DNA of 18,737 nucleotides, taken from the NCBI GenBank assembly GCA_964423985.1, contig CAYRGE010000008.1:1-18737 (forward strand), given 5' to 3'. Below are positions 13,584 to 18,737 of this stretch, in pieces (the first letter of the stretch is position 1; each line of letters begins with the position of its first letter). The notes under the pieces are model-generated. The model made no database searches, had not been told where the DNA came from, and saw only the letters and a program-made list of their open reading frames with translations. The translations under genes and the position numbers were made by a program. The DNA comes from CAYRGE01 sp964423985. Lineage in GTDB: Bacteria; Patescibacteriota; Minisyncoccia; Phycocordibacterales; CAYRGE01.

Positions 13584-14456
13584 TTAATCTACAAGTGAAT
13601 TAAATAATTTTAATCTTTCAAGTGCTACTTGTTTTACCGCTTCGTGTACAGGTTTCATTGATTTGTATGGAGCTAGTTCGTCAGGGTTTTGCATCATTGT
13701 TTTTTCTATCGCTTTCTTGTATGCAATTCTGATTTCAGTGCTTATGTGTATGTGAGATATTCCTGCTTTTATTGCTTCGCTGAAATTTTCATCTGATATT
13801 CCAGAGCCCCCATGTAAAACAAGGGGTACTCCTACTGCTTCTCTAATCGCAATTATTGTTGGAATATGTAATTCTGGGTTTTTGCCGTGTTTTGACATAC
13901 CATGAAGATTGCCAACAGCCGGAGCAAACGAATCAATACCTGTTTCTCTTACAAACCTTTCTGCATCAGCTGGTGTTGTTAGTGTTTCTTTTTCCACACT
14001 TGCCCCCTCTGGTGTTTCGTCCCACAATTTTGAAGATCCCCCAATGTATCCAACCTCTGCTTCTACTATAATTTCAGGATTTACGCTGTGTGCATATTCA
14101 ACACACTCTCTTGTGGCTTTAATGTTTTCCTCCATAGGCAATTTTGCTGCATCAAAAACAACTCCATCAAAGCCAGCATCTACAACCTCCTTTACTCTTT
14201 CAAACGAATAAGTGTGGTCTGCGTTTATAAATATTGGATAATTATATTCCTCTCTAATGCTTTTTATTATTGCAACTGCTTGTTTTACTCCAACAAAATC
14301 TCGTTCTCCCTCGGAAAATCCTATCACAACAGGAAGATTTAGTTCTTTTGCCGCCTCAAATTCCCCCCAAATCATTTCAATGTTTGATGCATTAAAATGC
14401 CCTACTGCTACTTGCCTATTTTCAGCGTCCTTCAAAACATTACGAAGTGAATGCAT
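13584..14456 (-). CDS. fba: Class II ketose-bisphosphate aldolase
   Basis: The enzyme cleaves fructose-1,6-bisphosphate, or a related ketose bisphosphate, to DHAP and an aldehyde using a divalent metal. The class II signature residues are all present: Asp80 (proton donor) and His81 (metal) in 'INADHTYS', the 'EAEVGYIGG' motif at 132-140, His185 (metal) in 'AVGNLHGMSKHG', and His215 (metal) in 'LVLHGGSGI'. The length, 290 residues, suits the class IIB/GatY-like group. Substrate choice between fructose- and tagatose-bisphosphate cannot be read from the sequence; fructose-bisphosphate is likelier in a minimal glycolysis. It is transcribed away from the kinase gene at 14619, and both concern sugar phosphates. 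No Shine-Dalgarno is seen. Confidence 0.9.
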   Translation of the reverse strand: MHSLRNVLKDAENRQVAVGHFNASNIEMIWGEFEAAKELNLPVVIGFSEGERDFVGVKQAVAIIKSIREEYNYPIFINADHTYSFERVKEVVDAGFDGVVFDAAKLPMEENIKATRECVEYAHSVNPEIIVEAEVGYIGGSSKLWDETPEGASVEKETLTTPADAERFVRETGIDSFAPAVGNLHGMSKHGKNPELHIPTIIAIREAVGVPLVLHGGSGISDENFSEAIKAGISHIHISTEIRIAYKKAIEKTMMQNPDELAPYKSMKPVHEAVKQVALERLKLFNSLVD

Positions 14457-14487
14457 AATACAAAAATATGTTAAACTAATTTATAAG

Positions 14488-14510
14488 GTGTACTCTTATT
14501 TTAGTGTACA
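14488..14510. promoter_or_regulatory. Repeated GTGTAC motif between fba and the kinase gene
   Basis: GTGTAC occurs at 14488-14493 and again at 14504-14509. Because GTAC is self-complementary, the pair also reads as an inverted repeat TGTAC-n12-GTACA. It lies between the two divergent starts, near the kinase promoter, and could be a shared operator. Confidence 0.35.
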
Positions 14511-14516
14511 TTTATT

Positions 14517-14544
14517 TTGTTAAATTACAAAACTACTCTGTAAT
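14517..14544 (+). promoter_or_regulatory. Probable promoter of the PfkB-family kinase gene
   Basis: TTGTTA (14517-14522) and TGTAAT (14539-14544) are separated by 16 bases on the plus strand. The expected start leaves a leader of about 65-70 bases before the ATG at 14619. Confidence 0.45.
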
Positions 14545-14618
14545 AATATCTTTACAAACTAAAGTAGATTTTTATAGTTTAATATTATTTAATAACTTAA
14601 GATTAATATCAATATAAT

Positions 14619-15614
14619 ATGAATGAAGATTTTGATTTTATAGCGATTGGAGACACTGTAACTGATGCATTTATACGCATCAATCAAGCAAACACATACT
14701 ATGACACCAACGACAAAGAAGAAAAACTTTGCATAACTAATGGATCAAAACTACCCTATGAAATGCTAAAAGTTGTAGCAGCTGTTGGAAATAGTCCAAA
14801 TGCAGCTGTTAGTGCAGCACGGCTTGGCTTAAAGTCAGCACTAGTTACAGACATAGGAGATGATAATTTCGGAAAAGAAGATATTGAGGTTTTAGAAAAC
14901 AGTGGAGTTGATACTACTTTTGTTAGAATGCACGAAAACAAAAAAAGTAATTATCATTTTGTTTTGTGGCATAAAGCAGAGCGAACAATTTTAATTAAAC
15001 ACGAAGAATATCCGTATCAATTACCAAACATCGGAAACCCTAATTGGTTATATTTAAGCTCGGTTGGTGAAAATTCAATAGATTATCACAGTCAGATTAG
15101 CGAGTACTTAAAAAACCACCCCAACATAAAACTAGCTTTTCAGCCTGGAACATTTCAAATCAAACTAGGGCACAGCAAACTGCAGGACTTGTACGAAAAA
15201 ACGGAGGTATTTTTCTGTAATAAAGAAGAGGCTCAGCTTATCTTAAATATGCGAGAGCAAAGCGATGTTAGAATTCTTGCGCGGGAAATGTCTAAGCTCG
15301 GTCCAAAAATTTCTGTAGTAACTGATGGTCCTAAGGGGGCATTTGTTTTTGATGGAAATGATGTTTGGTTTATAAATCCATATCCAGATATGGCTCCTCC
15401 ATATGAAAGAACTGGGGCTGGAGATTCTTTTTCAAGCACCTTTACAAGCGCACTAGCTCTTGGCAAAAGTGTTGACGAAGCCTTGATGTGGGGACCAATA
15501 AACTCAATGTCTGTTGTTCAAAAAATTGGAGCACAAGAAGGACTTTTAACTCGCGAGGAACTTGAAAAATATCTTGCGGACCGCCCTGACGACTATGAGC
15601 CTAAAAAGGTTTGA
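14619..15614 (+). CDS. PfkB-family carbohydrate kinase
   Basis: A ribokinase-fold kinase that phosphorylates a sugar or nucleoside with ATP. The N-terminal substrate region has 'FDFIAIGDTVTDAFI' (5-19) and 'VGNSPNAAVSAARLG' (56-70), a variant of the GGxxxN sugar-binding motif. The lid and core show 'TDIGDDNFG' (77-85). 'FFCNKEEAQLI' (198-208) carries the NxxE metal/phosphate motif, and 'VTDGPKGAFVF' (234-244) precedes the anion-hole motif 'ERTGAGDSFSSTF' at 263-275, in which Asp269 is the catalytic base. It has 331 residues, a normal length. An insertion at about 25-50 ('YYDTNDKEEKLCITNGSKL') is not typical of ribokinase or fructokinase. The exact substrate is unknown; adenosine, ribose or a hexose phosphate are all possible. 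It lies divergently from the aldolase and may supply the same pathway. It stops with TGA. Confidence 0.85.
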   Translation: MNEDFDFIAIGDTVTDAFIRINQANTYYDTNDKEEKLCITNGSKLPYEMLKVVAAVGNSPNAAVSAARLGLKSALVTDIGDDNFGKEDIEVLENSGVDTTFVRMHENKKSNYHFVLWHKAERTILIKHEEYPYQLPNIGNPNWLYLSSVGENSIDYHSQISEYLKNHPNIKLAFQPGTFQIKLGHSKLQDLYEKTEVFFCNKEEAQLILNMREQSDVRILAREMSKLGPKISVVTDGPKGAFVFDGNDVWFINPYPDMAPPYERTGAGDSFSSTFTSALALGKSVDEALMWGPINSMSVVQKIGAQEGLLTREELEKYLADRPDDYEPKKV

Positions 15615-15640
15615 CAGGAGTAGCGAAGTGGCAACACACT

Positions 15641-15865
15641 CACTGTTATTGCGAGGAGTGTAATGAAATGGAACGACGAAGCAAATAGTNNNNNNNNNNN
15701 NNNNNNNNNNNNNNNNNNNNNNNNNNNNNNNNNNNNNNNNNNNNNNNNNNNNNNNNNNNNNNNNNNNNNNNNNNNNNNNNNNNNNNNNNGGAACGACGAA
15801 GCAAATAGTATGAAATTTTAAATCCGAAACGATAAATCTGGATTGCTTCGTACCTCGCAATGACA
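15641..15865. repeat. Palindromic interspersed repeat interrupted by an assembly gap
   Basis: This copy is inverted relative to those near 10327-10659. The left part (15641-15689) starts CACTGTTATTGCGAGGAGTG, and the right part (15790-15865) ends TGGATTGCTTCGTACCTCGC followed by AATGACA. When the two parts are merged over their shared 20 bases, the result matches copy 2 (10555-10659, reverse complement) along its whole length with scattered differences. Confidence 0.85.
15690..15789. other. Assembly gap of exactly 100 N
   Basis: Exactly 100 N's, the usual placeholder for a gap of unknown size. The 20 bases before it (15670-15689) are identical to the 20 after it (15790-15809), so the contig ends overlap and the real gap may be zero. 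Confidence 0.95.
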
Positions 15866-16051
15866 AACAGAGTTCGTAGTAATAAATAATTATCCGCAAT
15901 AATAGATAAAGCTTGTCGCGACTAGTTAGCATTGACAATGACAAACAATATCCGCAATTACAGATAGTGTTCACTGTAACAGACAACTGCTTACAATGAC
16001 AAAAACACAGCGTATTTACAAATGGTGTTTATCTAGGATTGTTTTATTTTA
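15866..16051. repeat. Decayed repeat fragments downstream of the tkt operon
   Basis: After the main element come degenerate pieces. ATCCGCAAT-A-TAGATA-like segments recur at about 15892-15907 and 15950-15966. CAATGACAAA recurs at about 15856-15865, 15936-15945 and 15994-16003. No gene or terminator is recognised before the stop of the transketolase C-terminal gene. Confidence 0.6.
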
Positions 16052-17050
16052 TTATCTTTCTAAAGCTCTTTTTCCTGCTTTTACTATACTGTCAACATCC
16101 ATACCGTAATGCTTAATTAGCTCGTCTGGTGTGCCAGATTGTCCAAATTTATCATTTACACCAATGAACTCAATTGGTGTTGGATATGTCTTTGCAAGTA
16201 ATTCAGCAACAGCTGACCCCATTCCTCCCGCTATTTGATGCTCTTCAACTGTAACAATTTTACCAAACTCTTTTGCAAAAGATATTATTGCTTTTTCGTC
16301 AAGTGGTTTAATGGTTGAGAGATTTAAAACAGAAACACTCACTCCTTCTTTTTCAAGTTTTTTAGCAGCTATCAATGTATTGTATAAAAGTGGACCACAT
16401 CCAATAAAACCAACTTTTTGTTTTCTATCTTTATTGCTTTCAAAAACAACTTGTGCTTTTCCAATCTCAAAAGGAGCATTTTCTGTGGTTATTACTGGTG
16501 TTTTTTCTCTTGTTAGGCGTAAATAAACAGGACCATTGTGTTCTGCTGCTGATATTGTTGCTTTCCTTGCTTCAATTGCATCACACGGCACTAAAACCGT
16601 CATATTTGGCTGTACACGCATAAGTGCAATATCTTCAAGAGCCTGATGAGTTGCACCATCTGGACCAACAGAAACTCCTGAATGTGCACCAACAATCTTC
16701 ACTGGGACATTATTTAAGGATATAGTTGATCTTATTTGTTCATTATTGCGACCTGGACTAAATGCTGCATATGAGGTAATAAATGGAATTTTCCCATAAT
16801 TTGCAAGACCTGATGCAACCGTTGCTAAATTCTGTTCTGCAACTCCAATCTCTATATATCTTTCTGGAAACTTCTCCTGAAACATATCGACGCGAGTTGA
16901 TTCCGCAAGATCAGCACAAAGAACAATCACACGATAGTTATCTTCTCCTGCAAGAACAAGCCCTTCACCAAAACCATCTCTTGTTGGTGCTTGTTTAAGA
17001 CCTCCTTCATTAAATAGGTTTTTTGCTAAATGTGTATTTTTATTAATCAT
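16052..17050 (-). CDS. Transketolase, C-terminal subunit
   Basis: This is the pyrimidine-binding and C-terminal half of a split transketolase, which moves two-carbon units between sugar phosphates with thiamine diphosphate. The product has 332 residues. The conserved Glu that activates the cofactor is Glu72 in 'RYIEIGVAEQNLA'. 'SYAAFSPGRNNEQIRSTIS' follows, then 'GAHSGVSVGPDGATHQALEDIALMR' at about 121-145, and the C-terminal domain has 'TVEEHQIAGGMGSAVAE'. The partner half (17105-17965) lies directly upstream, with 54 bases between them, and the two must assemble into the active enzyme. Just before the ATG, TATAAA stands 6 bases away, so a leaderless internal transcript is conceivable, but no good -35 is seen. 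No Shine-Dalgarno is present. Confidence 0.93.
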   Translation of the reverse strand: MINKNTHLAKNLFNEGGLKQAPTRDGFGEGLVLAGEDNYRVIVLCADLAESTRVDMFQEKFPERYIEIGVAEQNLATVASGLANYGKIPFITSYAAFSPGRNNEQIRSTISLNNVPVKIVGAHSGVSVGPDGATHQALEDIALMRVQPNMTVLVPCDAIEARKATISAAEHNGPVYLRLTREKTPVITTENAPFEIGKAQVVFESNKDRKQKVGFIGCGPLLYNTLIAAKKLEKEGVSVSVLNLSTIKPLDEKAIISFAKEFGKIVTVEEHQIAGGMGSAVAELLAKTYPTPIEFIGVNDKFGQSGTPDELIKHYGMDVDSIVKAGKRALER

Positions 17051-17104
17051 ATTTATTTTATATCGTGTTTTTATCTAAACATTTATGGTGAAATTTTTAC
17101 AAAA

Positions 17105-17965
17105 TTATTGATGTTCGCTTTTAATTCTTCCGCCCAGCGTACGCAATTCAGACAAAAATCTATCAGCCTCTTCTTTTTTAGGCGATTTTCCGTGCCACAT
17201 ATAATCAAACTCAATCTCCTTTATTCCTTTTCCAGGTATGGTGTGAGCAATAATCATTGTGGGTTTTTCAAAAACCGCTTTTGCTTCTTCTGTTGCGTCG
17301 GTAATTTCTTCAATATTGTGTCCATCTATCTCAATCACATTCCAGTTAAATGCCTCATATTTATCACGCAGAGATTCAAGAGGCATAACTTCCTCTGTCA
17401 TTCCATTTATCTGAATATTATTTCTGTCTAATACAGCAGTTAGGTTTGATAGCTTGTTTTTACTTGCAAACATTACTGATTCCCAAAGGTTACCAGATTG
17501 ATGTTCTCCGTCAGATGTTAAACAATATGTTCTAAATTTTTTACCGTCCATTCGTGCACCGTAAGCAATACCTGCTGCTTGACCTAATCCTGAGCCAAGA
17601 GGACCAGATGTGTTTTCTATTCCTAATAAAGCATTTCTTTCTGGGTGCCCTTGTAGGCGAGAACCAAACTTGCGTAGTGTTTTAAGTTCGTCAATTGGGA
17701 AATAACCAGAGTGTGCCATTGTTGCATACTGCACTGGGACAATGTGTCCATTTGACAAAATAAGCCTATCTCTTTCTGTCCAAGATGGATTACTGGGCTT
17801 GTGTTTTAAAATATGAAAATAAAAAGCAGTAAAAATATCTGCCATTCCAAGCGCTCCTGCTGTATGCCCAGAACCAGCTTCAAACAACATTGTGATAATT
17901 GATTGCCTAATTTCATTTGCTTGCAATTCTAATTCTTTTATTTTGTCATCGTGTACATATCCCAT
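17105..17965 (-). CDS. Transketolase, N-terminal subunit
   Basis: This is the diphosphate-binding half of the split transketolase (286 residues). It shows 'EAGSGHTAGALGMADI' with His34, 'LILSNGHIVPVQYA' with His74, 'LQGHPERN' with His107, 'TSGPLGSGLGQAAGIA' at about 119-134, and the cofactor motif 'SDGEHQSGNLWE' at 151-162, ending with the downstream Asn of 'LDRNNIQING'. The first Gly of the usual GDG is Ser, a variant I recall in other split transketolases. It is the second gene of an operon, 27 bases after the RPE-like gene. The epimerase, isomerase and transketolase steps fit a non-oxidative pentose-phosphate route; no transaldolase is in this window. Confidence 0.94.
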   Translation of the reverse strand: MGYVHDDKIKELELQANEIRQSIITMLFEAGSGHTAGALGMADIFTAFYFHILKHKPSNPSWTERDRLILSNGHIVPVQYATMAHSGYFPIDELKTLRKFGSRLQGHPERNALLGIENTSGPLGSGLGQAAGIAYGARMDGKKFRTYCLTSDGEHQSGNLWESVMFASKNKLSNLTAVLDRNNIQINGMTEEVMPLESLRDKYEAFNWNVIEIDGHNIEEITDATEEAKAVFEKPTMIIAHTIPGKGIKEIEFDYMWHGKSPKKEEADRFLSELRTLGGRIKSEHQ

Positions 17966-17992
17966 TTATTTTTTAAAATTATGTTTTTAAAA

Positions 17993-18673
17993 CTAGCTAT
18001 TTCTAAGTTTCTTTATTGTTTCTTTCTTATCTTCACTGTTTAAAATAGTAGAACCAGAAACCATTCTGTTTACACCAGCTAATACAATTTGTGGAGCCGT
18101 CTCAAGGCTTACCCCACCATCAATACTTATTATAATATCTGGATAGTTTTCTCGCAAATTTTGTATTTTGTCAATAACTCTTTCATCAAAAGGAAATCCT
18201 TGATACCCAATCTTTGCAATTCCCATATATTGAATAAAATCAATCTTATCTATAAAGGGGTATAAAACTTCAATGTCTGTATCAATATTTATTGCAATTC
18301 CAAACTCCAAAAAACTTTCGTGGTTTTTGTTGAAAAATGGTAGTGTAAAAAATTCCTCTATGTTTTTTACAGACTCAATATGAACAATAATTCGTTTCGC
18401 TCCAATCTCGCTCCATTTACCAAAAACACTCCTTGTGTCTGCAACCATTAAATCAATTTCATAATTAATTTCTTTTAGCAGTGGTAGATTTTTTGTTTTT
18501 TTTAAAAAATCATCAAATTCTTCACCACTATTGTGTGGCCATGTTTTTTCTGGCACAAAAACTCCATCCATAATATCTAGTTGTATAACATCCACCAAAC
18601 CTATAAGTTTTTTTGCAAAAACATCTATCTCCTCAAGACTTTTAGGCATTATTGCTGGTATAATTTCTGTCAT
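17993..18673 (-). CDS. Divergent ribulose-phosphate 3-epimerase-like protein
   Basis: A TIM-barrel protein of 226 residues placed in the ribulose-5-phosphate 3-epimerase family by 'IQLDIMDGVFVP' (30-41), 'IIVHIES' (95-101), the phosphate-loop counterpart 'GYQGFPFDERVIDKI' (156-170), 'ISIDGGVS' (182-189) and 'MVSGSTIL' (204-211). The metal site is altered. Of the four canonical ligands, Asp33 and Asp185 remain, but the first His is Gln31 and the second, in the 'DvHLM' motif, is Asp74. The N-terminal 'PSILSAD' of true epimerases is 'PAIMPKS'. It heads the operon with the two transketolase halves, which supports a pentose-phosphate role. The altered ligands leave the metal use, and possibly the substrate, open. 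No Shine-Dalgarno; three ATACTT half-sites lie directly upstream. Confidence 0.8.
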   Translation of the reverse strand: MTEIIPAIMPKSLEEIDVFAKKLIGLVDVIQLDIMDGVFVPEKTWPHNSGEEFDDFLKKTKNLPLLKEINYEIDLMVADTRSVFGKWSEIGAKRIIVHIESVKNIEEFFTLPFFNKNHESFLEFGIAINIDTDIEVLYPFIDKIDFIQYMGIAKIGYQGFPFDERVIDKIQNLRENYPDIIISIDGGVSLETAPQIVLAGVNRMVSGSTILNSEDKKETIKKLRNS

Positions 18674-18678
18674 AAAAA

Positions 18679-18701
18679 ATACTTAATAAGTATCAATACT
18701 T
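18679..18701. promoter_or_regulatory. Triple alternating half-sites before the RPE-like gene
   Basis: ATACTT (18679-18684), AAGTAT (18688-18693) and ATACTT (18696-18701) alternate in orientation, making two overlapping perfect dyads. They sit 6-28 bases before the start codon, so they could be an operator or a leader hairpin controlling the epimerase-transketolase operon. Confidence 0.45.
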
Positions 18702-18737
18702 TTTCTATTAGACTGAGAGGTTTTTATTATTTCAAAC

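Noticed and set aside
15546..15986. Minus-strand frame running through the N gap
   Set aside because: It is open only because N's cannot form stops, and it overlaps the end of the kinase gene and repeat sequence.
1..18737. UGA recoded as glycine, as in Gracilibacteria
   Set aside because: Conserved genes have no in-frame UGA, and the kinase gene ends at a UGA at the expected place.

Overview
The window looks like part of a low-GC chromosome of a Patescibacteria/CPR bacterium, most likely of the Parcubacteria type. This is inferred from gene content and not from a phylogeny. The signs are a very short IF-2 without its long N-terminal region, a DUF4446-type membrane protein, a 196-residue EF-Ts, a transketolase split into two genes, a sparse sugar-phosphate module, small orphan proteins, and starts that almost never carry a Shine-Dalgarno sequence. 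UAA, UAG and UGA all end genes here, so the UGA-recoding CPR lineages are unlikely.

Left part (1-4500, minus strand): tRNA-Lys(CUU), tRNA-Cys(GCA), then in transcription order glyS, a DUF4446 protein, infB and rbfA. This is a translation block. A hairpin that pairs fully only in the minus-strand RNA separates glyS from the DUF4446 gene.

Middle accessory part (4500-7040): a plus-strand, cassette-like unit with its own promoter, operator-like palindrome, possible 12-codon leader, 209-residue orphan protein and strong terminator. It is followed by a small zinc-ribbon protein, a GC-richer block without genes, a small alpha/beta hydrolase split by a frameshift, and a short DUF397-like frame.

Translation and envelope part (7040-13360, minus strand): rpsB, tsf, a membrane protein and tRNA-Thr(UGU) appear to form one unit. 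Further right are prfA, a cluster of palindromic repeats, rpmE, a membrane-anchored coiled-coil lytic transglycosylase, and rplY (bL25).

Sugar-phosphate part (13580-18680): a class II aldolase and a divergent PfkB-family kinase, then, beyond another palindromic repeat and a 100-N assembly gap, an operon of an RPE-like epimerase and the two transketolase halves. Together they cover the non-oxidative pentose-phosphate/lower-glycolysis link typical of fermentative CPR cells.

The best leads are the orphan cassette at 4700-5507 (possibly a relative of diversity-generating-retroelement target proteins), the broken hydrolase, the unlisted DUF397-like frame, the RPE-like protein lacking two metal-binding His residues, and the N gap, whose flanks share an exact 20-base overlap and which is probably a scaffolding artefact.
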